A stretch of DNA of 64,000 bases from Roseiarcus sp963767245. Lineage in GTDB: Bacteria; Pseudomonadota; Alphaproteobacteria; Rhizobiales; Beijerinckiaceae. Within the stretch, counting starts at the first letter, position 1; each line of letters starts with the position of its first letter. The translations under genes and the position numbers were made by a program. A model generated the notes under the pieces. The model was not told the DNA's origin. It did no database searches and saw only the letters and a list, made by a program, of their open reading frames with translations. Where the stretch lies: positions 186,001 through 250,000 of the forward strand of contig CAVYDG010000024.1 in the NCBI GenBank assembly GCA_963767245.1. Reading direction: 5' to 3'. Below, one piece after another: positions 34,702-43,079 of this stretch.

Positions 34702-34869
34702 GCGGTAAACTGGGCTTTCGTACAGTTGGTTATCGACGCCCGTCGAACGGGTATTCGATCTTCGACCCGCAGAATGGTAGGACAGGGCCGCGCGGTCATG
34801 CTAGGGCCGGCGCGAGCGGCCGTTTCCGTTCGCCTTCGGCGGCGCTGGCCGAGACCACAAAGGGGCCTT

Positions 34870-35088
34870 ATGTCGAAAGAAGAACTGCTTGAATTCCCCG
34901 GATTCGTCGTTGAGTTGCTGCCCAACGCGACCTTTCGCGTCAAACTCGAGAACGACCACGAAATTATCGCTCACACCGCGGGCAAAATGCGCAAGAACCG
35001 CATCCGCGTGCTGGCTGGCGACAAGGTGCTCGTGGAGATGACGCCCTACGATCTGACCAAGGGGCGCATTACCTACCGCTTCAAATGA
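34870..35088 (+). CDS. infA: Translation initiation factor IF-1
   Basis: A 72-residue S1/OB-fold protein: MSKEELLEFPGFVVELLPNATF, the RNA-binding HEIIAHTAGKMRKNRIRVLAGDKV and the end TPYDLTKGRITYRFK. It binds the ribosomal A site during initiation. Start ATG 34870 by homology. Its TGA overlaps the ATG of maf (ATGA at 35085-35088), consistent with translational coupling in an infA-maf-yacG operon. Confidence 0.97.
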   Translation: MSKEELLEFPGFVVELLPNATFRVKLENDHEIIAHTAGKMRKNRIRVLAGDKVLVEMTPYDLTKGRITYRFK

Positions 35089-35756
35089 ACCTGCCCGATG
35101 GGCGGCGCGACCTTGGCCTCGACCACCCGTCAGCCATGCCTCGCCTTGTGCTCGCATCGGCTTCGCCGCGCCGGCTCGCGCTACTGGCCCAGATCGGCGT
35201 CAAACCTGACGCGGTCTTGCCGTCCGAGATCGATGAAACGCCGCGCCGGGGCGAAGCGCCGCGCGCGCTCGCCGAACGCCTGGCGATAGAGAAGGCGTTC
35301 GTCGTCGCGACAACGGCCCGGGAGCGGGCCGATCTCGCGCCGCCCCTGACGCTCGCGGCCGACACGGTGGTCTGCGTCGGCCGGCGGATCTTGCCGAAAT
35401 GCGAGACGCTCGATCAGGCTGAGGCGTGCCTCGATCTCCTGTCCGGCCGCGGCCATCGCGTCTATACCGGCCTTGCGCTGATCACGGCGGGAGGCGCGGC
35501 GCGGCGGCGGCTGGTCGAGACGCGCCTCAGGTTCAAACGCCTGTCGCGCGGCGAGATTGAGGCCTATCTTGCGAGCGGCGAATGGCGCGGCAAGGCTGGC
35601 GGCTACGCGATCCAGGGCCTCGCCGGCGCGTTTGTCGAGCGGCTGGTCGGCTCGTATTCCAATGTCGTCGGCCTGCCGCTCGCCGAAACCGCGGCGCTGC
35701 TCGGCGGGGAAGGCCATCCCGTCCACCGGACCTGGGGCGCGAGCCGCGTTCAATGA
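35085..35756 (+). CDS. Maf-family nucleotide pyrophosphatase
   Basis: A protein of about 206-223 residues. LVLASASPRRLALLAQIGV is the Maf signature with the nucleotide-binding Ser-Pro-Arg-Arg, DETPRRGEAPRALAERLAIEKA and LAADTVVCVGRRILPK supply the catalytic Asp, and GRGHRVYTGLAL and GKAGGYAIQGLAGAFV are the late blocks. It hydrolyses dTTP/UTP or modified nucleotides. ATG 35085 overlaps the infA stop and is taken for coupling; ATG 35136 (MPRLVLASAS) is the homology-based alternative. Its stop overlaps the yacG start. Confidence 0.93.
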   Translation: MNLPDGRRDLGLDHPSAMPRLVLASASPRRLALLAQIGVKPDAVLPSEIDETPRRGEAPRALAERLAIEKAFVVATTARERADLAPPLTLAADTVVCVGRRILPKCETLDQAEACLDLLSGRGHRVYTGLALITAGGAARRRLVETRLRFKRLSRGEIEAYLASGEWRGKAGGYAIQGLAGAFVERLVGSYSNVVGLPLAETAALLGGEGHPVHRTWGASRVQ

Positions 35757-35965
35757 CCGCCAACGGCAATAAACCGTCCGCCAAGACCCCGGACGACCGG
35801 AAGGGCGAGCGGCCCTGCCCGATCTGCGGCAAGCCGCGCAACGAGCGCTACGACCCGTTCTGCTCCAGACGCTGCGCTGACGTCGATCTCCACCGCTGGC
35901 TCAAAGGCAGTTACGTCATCCCGGGCGCGAGCGCGCCGCGGGAGCCGGAAGACGAAGACGAGTGA
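35753..35965 (+). CDS. yacG: DNA gyrase inhibitor YacG
   Basis: A 70-residue zinc protein. RPCPICGKP and FCSRRCADVDLHRWLKGSYVIPG provide the four zinc cysteines (CxxC ... CxxxC), followed by an acidic tail EPEDEDE. It binds GyrB and blocks DNA binding. The start ATG overlaps the maf stop (ATGA). Last intact gene of infA-maf-yacG. Confidence 0.95.
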   Translation: MTANGNKPSAKTPDDRKGERPCPICGKPRNERYDPFCSRRCADVDLHRWLKGSYVIPGASAPREPEDEDE

Positions 35966-36033
35966 CGTCTGGGCGTCTGGGTTGGAGCGGGCCGTGGGGG
36001 GGAGATAGTCTCGGGAAGCTGGACGCCTGGTGA

Positions 36034-36519
36034 CGACTCAAATCCTTCCCCGCAATGTCGAGAGGATTCGAGATTGAGACTGAATTGACGGTGCACGCGC
36101 TCGAACTGCGCATGCCGTCGGCAGAGGAGTTCACGGCCTATGGCGAGCGTCCTTCGGGGTCGATGAGCAAGCTCAGCACCATTCGCGACGGGACCAGGAT
36201 TTTCAGGCTCATCTTCGATCTTGTACGCAACGAGCGGCCGTTGAAGTTTTTCGGTCTTGTCGGCGCGGCCCTTATCCTTGTCGCCGTTGCGCTCGCGGTT
36301 CCGCTTGCGCAGACCTATTTCGAAACCGGGCTGGCGCCCCGGTTGCCGACGGCGATCCTCGCCGTAGGACTGATCGTCGTCGGTTTCTTGAGCACACTCG
36401 CCGGACTGATCCTCGATGTCGTGGCGACGATGCGGAGCGAGATGAAGAGGCTGGTCTATTTGTCATATCCGCCGCTTTCCGCCGGCCCCATCTCGCAGGT
36501 CGCCGACGGCGGCCGCTGA
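36034..36519 (+). pseudogene. C-terminal remnant of a membrane GT2 glycosyltransferase
   Basis: After a TGA at 36031 the frame reads LKSFPAMSRGFEIETELTVH, then ALELRMPSAEEFTAYGERP and SKLSTIRDGTRIFRLIFDLV, followed by two transmembrane helices (FFGLVGAALILVAVALAVPL and AILAVGLIVVGFLSTLAGLIL) and MRSEMKRLVYL. This is the C-terminal third of dolichol-phosphate-mannose-synthase-like GT2 proteins. The catalytic N-terminal domain (about 200 residues) is absent, so the piece is a truncated relic with no frame break inside. An apparent ATG at 36055 lies within the conserved part. It sits directly behind yacG. Confidence 0.75.
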
Positions 36520-36543
36520 AACGGGCGAGGCTCGGCGCAGACC

Positions 36544-38679
36544 TCAACCCGCCGCCCGCTCGAGCCCGCCCTCGATGCAGCGAAGAGCGAAGGCGTATTG
36601 GCGGGCGACGTCCTCGAGCCGGTCGAACCGCCCCGATGCGCCGGCGTGGCCCGCCTCCATTGCGGTGCGCAACAGGATCGGCCCACCCCCGGTCATGGTC
36701 GCGCGCAGTCGCGCCACCCATTTGGCCGGCTCCCAATAGGTCACCCGCGGATCGGCCAGACCGGCCAGCGCCAGGATCGCCGGATAGCGTTGCGCCCGCA
36801 CATTGTCGGTCGGGCTATAGGAGCGGATGGTGTCGAACGCCGCCCGGTCGTGGATCGGATCGCCCCATTCGAGCCACTCGGCCGGGGTCAGCGGCAGACT
36901 GCCGTCGAGCATGGTCGCCAGTACGTCGACGAACGGAACGTCGGCGATGAGGCCGGCGAACAGGTCCGGCGCGAGATTGGCGACAGCGCCGATGAGCAGG
37001 CCCCCGGCGCTGCCGCCCTGGGCCACGATCCGCCCCGGGCTGGCAAAGCCCTCGGCGATGAGGAGCCGCGCCGCGGCGAGGAAATCGTGAAAAGTGTTCG
37101 GCTTCCTGCCGAGCTTGCCGTCCTCGTACCAGCGCCAGCCTTTGTCCGTACCGCCGCGCACATGGGCGATCGCAAACACGAATCCTCTGTCGATAAGCGA
37201 GAAACGATTGGTCGAGAAGCTCGCCTCGACCGCATAGCCATAGGCGCCGTAGCCGGTGAGCATCAGCGGCGCCGATCCATCGAGCCTCAGGCCCCGCTTG
37301 TGGATGAGAGACACCGGCACGCTCTCGCCGTCTTCGGCGGGGGCGAAGACAAGACGGGTGACATAGGCCTCGGGATCGAATCCGCGCGGCATCGTCTGGC
37401 GCTTGACGAGGGTGCGGCTCCGCTTCACGACATCGTAGTCATAGGTCTCCTGCGGCCGCGCCAGCGAGGAATAGCTGAAGCGGATGAGGGAAGTGTCAAA
37501 TTCGAACACCGGCTCGAGGCGGAGGTAGTATGTCTCTTCGTCGAAGGCGATCTCGTGCGATTCGCCGCTTCCGAGGTCGATGACGACGAGCCGGGGGCGG
37601 CTCATCTCGCGCGTCAGCAGCACCAGTTCGTCCTTGAACAACGTCGCATCGGCGATGAATCGCCCGTCGCGCTCGGCGACGAAATCGCGCCAGTTCGCCT
37701 CCTGCGGCGCCTCGCGCGGCGCGACCACAATCTTGAAATCGGGCGCGCCGGCGTTGGTGCGGATGAAGAAGCGATCGCCGTGGTCCATGACCTCGTAGCG
37801 AACTCCCGCACGCCGCGGGGCGATGAGCCGCGGCGCCGCGATCGGATGGTCGAGATCGACGACAAGCGCTTCCGAAGCATCATGGCCGTGCACCGAGATG
37901 ATGGCCGTGCGGCCATGCCGGGTCGCCTCGATGCCGATGAACCAGGCCGGATCGTCCTCCACGAACACTTCGGCGTCGTCGCTCTGCGCGGTCCCCAGCC
38001 GATGCAGCATGACCCGGCGCGGGCGGTGGTTCTCGTCCTGCTCGACGTAGAGAAACGCCGTTGAATCGCGGGTCCAGACGACGTCTCCGGTTGCGCCGCT
38101 GACGCGGTCGGCAAGGTCCTCATGGCGTTCGAGATCGCGAACGGCGATGGTCAGGATCTCGGAGCCGAGATCGTCGGAGCTCCAGGCGAATTTCGCATGG
38201 TCGGGCGAATGGCGCCCGCCGGAGAAATGAAAGAAAGCCTTTCCCTCCGCGCGCGCGTCGCCGTCGATCAGCACTGTCTCTGCGCCGCCGTCGCGGGGCT
38301 TGCGGCAATAGATGCGCCGCTGGCCGCCGGGACGAAAGCGCGAATAATAGGCCCATGGCCCGTCGACTTGCGGCGGCTCGCTTTCATCCTCCTTGAGGCG
38401 CGCGCGCATTTCGCGCCGAAGCTCCTTCTGCAACCCGGCCGTCGGCGCCAGAAGCGCGTCGGCATAAGCGTTTTCGGCCTTGAGCAGCGCCCGGATGTCC
38501 GCGGGCAGCCGGCCCGGATCGCGCAGGACCTCTTGCCAGTTGTCGGCCCGTATCCAGGCGTAATCATCGTTCCACGACAGGCCGTGGGCGGAGAAGCGCG
38601 TCGGCCGCGTCTCGGCGCGCGGCGGCGCGGGAACCGAAGCCTCGGCGCCGCCAGCCGGCCGGGATTCGTGGTCGGTCAT
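36544..38679 (-). CDS. ptrB: Oligopeptidase B (S9A prolyl oligopeptidase family)
   Basis: A 711-residue serine peptidase cleaving short peptides after basic residues. The N-terminal beta-propeller region covers about residues 80-420. The hydrolase domain carries LTGYGAYGYAVEASFS, the nucleophile in IVAQGGSAGGLLIGAVAN, the Asp region LADPRVTYWEPAKWVARLR and the His in EAGHAGASGRF. ATG 38679 overlaps the stop of the HAD gene (ATGA), so the two are coupled; the longer frame to 38799 overlaps that gene and is rejected. No signal peptide, so cytoplasmic. Confidence 0.94.
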   Translation of the reverse strand: MTDHESRPAGGAEASVPAPPRAETRPTRFSAHGLSWNDDYAWIRADNWQEVLRDPGRLPADIRALLKAENAYADALLAPTAGLQKELRREMRARLKEDESEPPQVDGPWAYYSRFRPGGQRRIYCRKPRDGGAETVLIDGDARAEGKAFFHFSGGRHSPDHAKFAWSSDDLGSEILTIAVRDLERHEDLADRVSGATGDVVWTRDSTAFLYVEQDENHRPRRVMLHRLGTAQSDDAEVFVEDDPAWFIGIEATRHGRTAIISVHGHDASEALVVDLDHPIAAPRLIAPRRAGVRYEVMDHGDRFFIRTNAGAPDFKIVVAPREAPQEANWRDFVAERDGRFIADATLFKDELVLLTREMSRPRLVVIDLGSGESHEIAFDEETYYLRLEPVFEFDTSLIRFSYSSLARPQETYDYDVVKRSRTLVKRQTMPRGFDPEAYVTRLVFAPAEDGESVPVSLIHKRGLRLDGSAPLMLTGYGAYGYAVEASFSTNRFSLIDRGFVFAIAHVRGGTDKGWRWYEDGKLGRKPNTFHDFLAAARLLIAEGFASPGRIVAQGGSAGGLLIGAVANLAPDLFAGLIADVPFVDVLATMLDGSLPLTPAEWLEWGDPIHDRAAFDTIRSYSPTDNVRAQRYPAILALAGLADPRVTYWEPAKWVARLRATMTGGGPILLRTAMEAGHAGASGRFDRLEDVARQYAFALRCIEGGLERAAG

Positions 38680-39362
38680 GGCGCCAGCGCCGGCCGCGCG
38701 CCCGAAAGCGCCCAAAAGGCGGCGGGAACCTCGGACGGCGAGGCGCACATTACCGCCGCGCCCGCCTCGCGAAGCTCGTCCTCGCCGCCGTAGCCCCAAA
38801 GCGCCCCGATGGTGGGGATCGCGTGCCGGCTCGCGGCAAGGACGTCATGCCTTCGATCGCCGATCATGCAGCAATCCGCGGCCTCGAGTTGCTCGGTCGC
38901 GAGAATATGAGCCACGAGATCCGCCTTGTCCTGAAAGCGCCCGCCGAGTTCGTCGCCATAGGCCGCCTCGAAATGGCGGTCGAGGTTGAAGTGGTCGAGA
39001 ATACGCTGAGCGTACACAATCGGCTTCGCCGTGCAGAGAAACAATCGCGCCCCCGCTCCGCGCAGCTCGGCGAGCGCCTCATCGACGCCGTCGTAGACGG
39101 TAGCCTCGAACAGTCCGACTGTCGCATAGCGGCTGCGGTAGACCTTGAGCGCCTCCTCTGGGTCCCCTTGCGCGCCGAGGAATTCGGCGAAACAGCCGCG
39201 CAAAGGCGGCCCGATGATCCAGTTCAGTTCCGCGGCGGGCGGGGGGGTTCGCCCCAACGCCTCAAGCGCCATCCGAAAGCATCCAACAATGCCCTCGAAC
39301 GGATCGGTGAGCGTTCCGTCGAGATCGACGAGGAGCGCGCGTCGCCGACTGGAGGTCGTCAT
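38676..39362 (-). CDS. HAD-family hydrolase (phosphoglycolate phosphatase-like)
   Basis: A 228-residue HAD phosphatase with a helical cap. Motif I ALLVDLDGTLTDPFEGIVG, motif II LFLCTAKP, motif III Lys in GRFQDKADLVAHIL, and motif IV CCMIGDRRHDVLAASRHAIPTIGALWGYGG. The cap contains GPPLRGCFAEFLG. The substrate could be phosphoglycolate, a nucleotide or pyrophosphate; PpaX/Gph-like members look alike. Upstream of and overlapping ptrB by four bases. Confidence 0.88.
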   Translation of the reverse strand: MTTSSRRRALLVDLDGTLTDPFEGIVGCFRMALEALGRTPPPAAELNWIIGPPLRGCFAEFLGAQGDPEEALKVYRSRYATVGLFEATVYDGVDEALAELRGAGARLFLCTAKPIVYAQRILDHFNLDRHFEAAYGDELGGRFQDKADLVAHILATEQLEAADCCMIGDRRHDVLAASRHAIPTIGALWGYGGEDELREAGAAVMCASPSEVPAAFWALSGARPALAP

Positions 39363-39422
39363 GGACTTTTACGGACTCCGCGAAGCTCGATCGGTCCTCG
39401 CCGCCCATGCGGCGCGGAATGG

Positions 39423-39659
39423 CTAGCCGCGGATCGGCTCGTGCGCGAGCGCCGCGCGCAGGAAATAGAAGAGCCCGGTCAGGGCCGCGAGAATGAGCAC
39501 GCCCTCGAGCATCCGGGTGAGGCTCTCGCCAAGCTGGAACAGACCGCCGATCGCCCAGCCAGCCGCAGCTCCGGCGCCGACAAGCTCGGTGCCGACCAGA
39601 ATGGCGACGCTGATCAGCGTCGCGGCATTGGTCCAGTTGATCGGCGCGGCGTCCGCCAA
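39423..39659 (-). CDS. Small two-span membrane protein of unknown function
   Basis: A 78-residue protein read from a TTG at 39659, chosen because AAGGAG lies eight bases upstream; the longer frame to 39725 has no ribosome-binding site. It starts (M)ADAAPINWTNAATLISVAI, has a glycine-rich helix (LVGAGAAAGWAIGGLFQLG), and then LEGVLILAALTGLFYFLRAAL. I do not know the family. It lies between the 2-dehydropantoate reductase and HAD genes on the same strand. Confidence 0.65.
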   Translation of the reverse strand: MADAAPINWTNAATLISVAILVGTELVGAGAAAGWAIGGLFQLGESLTRMLEGVLILAALTGLFYFLRAALAHEPIRG

Positions 39660-39728
39660 GGCGGTTACTCCTTGAAGAGGCGTGAGAAAACGCGCGGGGA
39701 TATACCAGCGCGACCCGAAGCGCAAGCC

Positions 39729-40664
39729 TCAGCCCCTGGTCCCCCCTCGCGCCCGCCCCGTCTCGTAGGCTCTGACATGCAAGGTCGCGATGCGTAGCAG
39801 CGAATGGGCGTCGGGGTTCGCGGCGCGTCGCAGGAGATCAGCGAGGATCTGGTCGCCCTCGGCCCGCTTGCCGCCTTCAATGTCGCGCAGCATCGAGGCC
39901 TTCAGCGGCGATCCGGCGGCGGTCAGCACCGCTCGCGCCCGCTCGAGCGTCGCCGGACGCGGCGGATAGCCCTGCCGGGCGGCGATCGTCGCGCATTCGT
40001 CGAGGAGCCCGGTCGCGAGGTCGGAAGCGCCGGCGGCGACGTAGTCGCCGACAGACGATCGCATCAGCGAGGTGATCCCCGCGGCCGCGGCGATGAACAT
40101 CCACTTCTCCCACATCTCTTGGCGGATCTCGTCGCTGAGACGGGCCTCGAAACCGGCGGCGCCGACCAGCTCCGAAGCGACCGTCCCGATCCGCTTCGTA
40201 CGCGAACCATCGAGTTCGCCGAAACTCAGCGCATGCATATCGTTGAAGTGGATGATGGTCCCGTCGTCGCCGAGCGTCGCCGAGATCACGCATTGCCCGC
40301 CAAGCACGGGCTTGGGCCCGAAGCGGTCGGCGAGCGCGTCGAGGTGCCGCATGCCATTGAGGAGCGGCAGGATCGCCGTGCCGCCCCCGACCGCCTTGGC
40401 GAACGATTCCATCGCGCCGTCGAGGTCGTAGGCCTTGCAGCTCAGGAGCACGAGGTCGAATGGCGCCGCCAGGGCTTCTTGCGAGACGATCGGCGGCGAC
40501 GGGCGATGGAAGTCGCCGAGAGGGCTTCGAATCGTCAATCCGTGCTTTGCGAGCTCCCCGGCCCGGCGCGCACGGACAAGGAAGGTGACGTCGCGGCCCG
40601 CCTGCAGCAGACGCCCGCCGAAATATCCGCCGACCGCGCCCGCTCCAACAACGAGAATTCTCAT
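39729..40664 (-). CDS. panE: 2-dehydropantoate 2-reductase (PanE/ApbA family)
   Basis: A 311-residue NADPH-dependent ketopantoate reductase, an enzyme of pantothenate synthesis. The N-terminal Rossmann motif is MRILVVGAGAVGGYFGGRLLQAG, then LLSCKAYDLDGAM with the catalytic Lys, and ILPLLNGMRHLDAL. The C-terminal helical domain includes EKWMFIAAAAGITSLMRSSVG and SMLRDIEGGKRAEGDQIL with the substrate-binding Ser and Glu. Several paralogues act on other 2-keto acids, so the symbol is provisional. It follows chaA after 33 bases. Confidence 0.88.
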   Translation of the reverse strand: MRILVVGAGAVGGYFGGRLLQAGRDVTFLVRARRAGELAKHGLTIRSPLGDFHRPSPPIVSQEALAAPFDLVLLSCKAYDLDGAMESFAKAVGGGTAILPLLNGMRHLDALADRFGPKPVLGGQCVISATLGDDGTIIHFNDMHALSFGELDGSRTKRIGTVASELVGAAGFEARLSDEIRQEMWEKWMFIAAAAGITSLMRSSVGDYVAAGASDLATGLLDECATIAARQGYPPRPATLERARAVLTAAGSPLKASMLRDIEGGKRAEGDQILADLLRRAANPDAHSLLRIATLHVRAYETGRARGGTRG

Positions 40665-40697
40665 TCCGACCCGTCCTCCATGGCGCGGCGATCTCCC

Positions 40698-41798
40698 CTA
40701 CGGCACGGCCGAAACCAGCATGAACGCGGCGAAGATCACGAGATGCACGGCGCCCTGCAGCACGGTCGTGCGGCCGGTGCCGAGCGTCAATGCGCTGATA
40801 TAGAGCGTGAGCACGAGGAGCGTCATGTCGGTTTGCGACACGCCGAGCGCGATCTGCTGGTTGAGCATGAGCGAGACAAGCGCGACCGCCGGAATCGTCA
40901 GCCCGATGCTGGCGATGGCCGAGCCGAGCGCAAGATTGATGCTGTTCTGCAGCCGATTGCGCAGGGCCGACTTCACCGCGGCGAGCCCCTCGGGCATCAG
41001 CACGATGACCGCGATCACGACGCCGACAAACGCCTTCGGCAATCCCGCCGCCGCGATCGCCGCATCGACCGGGTAGGACAGCGTCTTGGCCAGCAGCACC
41101 ACGGCGGCGAGCGCGACGATGAGCAGCGCGAGGCTGATGAGCGCGATCCAGGCGCCCGGAACCTCATGCGCCGGCTCGTCGAAGGCGTCGCCCGGCGCGT
41201 CGAGGAAATAGTCGCGATGCTTGACGGTCTGCACGAATACGAACACCCCCCAAAGCACCAGCGACATGAGGCCGATGCCCTCGAGCTGCAGGATGGAATA
41301 GGACGGGCCGGATGCGGCCTCGGCAAAATTCGGCAGGATCAACGCCAGCGTAGCCAGCGTCCCGAGGACGGCGAGAGCGGAAGAAGCGCCGCGCAATTGG
41401 AACGTCTGCTCGAAATGTCGCCCCGCCCCGAGGACCAGGCACAGGCCGACGACGCCGTTGAGTACGATCATGACCGCCGCGAACACGGTGTCGCGCGCGA
41501 CCCGGTCGCTGCCCTCGGCGCCGGACAGCATGATCGACACGATGAGCCCGACCTCGATCACCGTCACCGCGACCGCGAGCACGATCGAGCCGAACGGCTC
41601 GCCGACCTTGAGCGCCAGAACCTCGGCGTGATGGACGGCCGCGAACACCGTCGCGCCGAGAAGGACGCCCGCGATAATGAGAACATATGCCGCGTCGGCG
41701 GGGACAATATGAGCGAATTTCAGCCCCAGGACCCCGCTGGCGACAAGCGGGACTACCCAGGTCCAGGCCGGAATGGAGGCATGGTGCGACGCCGACAT
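40698..41798 (-). CDS. chaA: Ca2+/H+ (cation/proton) antiporter, ChaA/CaCA family
   Basis: A 366-residue inner-membrane exchanger read from ATG 41798 (MSASHHASIPAWTWVVPLVASG). About eleven hydrophobic helices in two inverted halves. The alpha-repeat motifs are VGEPFGSIVLAVAVTVIEVGLIVSIM and VLMPEGLAAVKSALRNRLQNSINLALGSAIASIGLTIP, with the ion-binding Glu in each. KHRDYFLDAPGDAFDEPAHE is an acidic loop. The longer frame to 42302 overlaps the divergent regulator gene and is rejected. Confidence 0.92.
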   Translation of the reverse strand: MSASHHASIPAWTWVVPLVASGVLGLKFAHIVPADAAYVLIIAGVLLGATVFAAVHHAEVLALKVGEPFGSIVLAVAVTVIEVGLIVSIMLSGAEGSDRVARDTVFAAVMIVLNGVVGLCLVLGAGRHFEQTFQLRGASSALAVLGTLATLALILPNFAEAASGPSYSILQLEGIGLMSLVLWGVFVFVQTVKHRDYFLDAPGDAFDEPAHEVPGAWIALISLALLIVALAAVVLLAKTLSYPVDAAIAAAGLPKAFVGVVIAVIVLMPEGLAAVKSALRNRLQNSINLALGSAIASIGLTIPAVALVSLMLNQQIALGVSQTDMTLLVLTLYISALTLGTGRTTVLQGAVHLVIFAAFMLVSAVP

Positions 41799-41894
41799 CG
41801 ATCCATCCGGGTTCGTGAGAATGCAGCACTGTGCAAGAGAAGGGCGCACCCGGCAAATCTGGGCGCGGCTGCGGGCGTAAGACCCGCCTTGACG

Positions 41895-41929
41895 CTCTCG
41901 TTTATGAGAGTATTTTCCATTTATGGAAA
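41895..41929 (+). promoter_or_regulatory. Two adjacent inverted repeats, the second overlapping the regulator's start codon
   Basis: CTCTCGTTTATGAGAG (41895-41910) and TTTCCATTTATGGAAA (41914-41929) are 16-base inverted repeats with the same TTTAT centre, starting 19 bases apart. The second contains the ATG at 41923. They are candidate operators through which the XRE regulator represses its own operon, and perhaps the divergent chaA. Confidence 0.55.
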
Positions 41930-42495
41930 TCGAGGCCCCGCCCCGCGACGCCGCCGATCTGCGCCTCGCCGAGCGCCTGCGCGAACTGCGGCGCGGGCGG
42001 CGCTGGTCGCTCGACGAGCTCTCGGCGCTGAGCGGGGTCAGCCGCGCTTCGCTCAGCCGAATCGAGAACGGGGACGTGAGCCCGACCGCCTCCGTGCTCG
42101 GACGGCTCGCCGGCGCGCATGGCTCGACCGTCTCGCGCCTCCTCGCCGACATCGAGGGCGAGGCGCCTGCGCTTGTCGCCTGCGCCGACCAGCCGGAGTG
42201 GGTCGATCCCGCCACCGGCTTTCGTCGCCGCTCGGTCTCGCCGCCCTCGCTCGATTTCGATTGCGAGGTGCTCGCTTGTGAGCTTCCGGCCGGAGCCAGC
42301 ATCGATTATCCGCTGCCGCCGCGCCTGGGCCTCGAGCATCATCTCTATCTCCAAGCGGGCGCGCTCGAACTCATGATCGAGCGAACCGTCCATCGCCTGA
42401 GCGCCGGCGACTGCCTTCGCTACAAGCTCATGGGTCCGAGCCGCTTCCATGCCGCCGGGCGCCGCGCGGCGCGCTACATTCTCGTGTTGCGGTGA
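41923..42495 (+). CDS. XRE-family transcriptional regulator with cupin domain
   Basis: A 190-residue protein with an N-terminal helix-turn-helix (residues about 16-70: LRELRRGRRWSLDELSALSG, then VSRASLSRIENGDVSPTASV) and a C-terminal cupin (about 95-188: EVLACELPAGASIDYPLP, GLEHHLYLQAGALELMI, SAGDCLRYK). Such regulators sense a small ligand in the cupin and control neighbouring metabolism. Its stop overlaps the GTG of the next gene (GTGA at 42492-42495). It is the first gene of a four-gene operon and divergent from chaA. Two inverted repeats cover its start. Confidence 0.9.
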   Translation: MEIEAPPRDAADLRLAERLRELRRGRRWSLDELSALSGVSRASLSRIENGDVSPTASVLGRLAGAHGSTVSRLLADIEGEAPALVACADQPEWVDPATGFRRRSVSPPSLDFDCEVLACELPAGASIDYPLPPRLGLEHHLYLQAGALELMIERTVHRLSAGDCLRYKLMGPSRFHAAGRRAARYILVLR

Positions 42496-43040
42496 CCGTC
42501 TTGGAGGGCCAGGCCGCGACCGTCGCCGCGCTCGATCCAGCTTCGTTCGCCGGAGCCCTCGACCGGCTCACGGACATCCTGCGCGCCTGCGTACACGAGG
42601 GCGCGAGCGTCGGCTTCGTCGCGCCGTTCGGCCAGGACGAAGCGCGCGCGTATTGGCTGAACCGGGTCGCCCCGGCGCACGCTTCGGGCGCCAGGATCGT
42701 CCTCGTCGCAAGCCTCGGCGGCGAGCTCGCCGGGACAGCGCAGCTCGACCTCAACTCGATGCCGAGCAAACGTCACCACGCCGAAGTCTCCAAGGTTTTG
42801 GTCGATCCGGCCTTTCGCCGCGCCGGCGTCGCCCGGGCGCTCATGGGCGAGATCGAACGGCGCGCGGCCAGTGAGGGCCGCTGGCTCCTCACCCTCGACA
42901 CCGCGGGCGACGCGGCCGAAGCCCTCTATCGCTCGCTCGGCTATATTCTCGCCGGGTCAATTCCGCATTACGCGCGCAATGCCTTCGCCGACCGCTACGA
43001 CACGACCCGACTTATGTACAAAGACCTCCGCCACAGCTAG
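42492..43040 (+). CDS. GNAT-family N-acetyltransferase
   Basis: A 182-residue acetyltransferase with GTG start overlapping the previous stop. The acetyl-CoA pyrophosphate loop is VLVDPAFRRAGVARALM, and ARIVLVASLGGELAGTAQLDL and LTLDTAGDAAEALYRSLGY are the beta4 and late motifs. The substrate is unknown; relatives acetylate amino acids, antibiotics or protein N-termini. Translationally coupled with the XRE-cupin regulator, which probably controls it. Confidence 0.88.
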   Translation: MTVLEGQAATVAALDPASFAGALDRLTDILRACVHEGASVGFVAPFGQDEARAYWLNRVAPAHASGARIVLVASLGGELAGTAQLDLNSMPSKRHHAEVSKVLVDPAFRRAGVARALMGEIERRAASEGRWLLTLDTAGDAAEALYRSLGYILAGSIPHYARNAFADRYDTTRLMYKDLRHS

Positions 43041-43079
43041 CTTCCGCCGGCCAATGGACGGCTGAAGGAGGCCATCGTC

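Noticed and set aside
39804..42281. 825-codon open frame on the plus strand
   Set aside because: It runs antisense to the 2-dehydropantoate reductase and chaA genes, which have clear homology; it is a shadow caused by high GC and has no recognisable domain.
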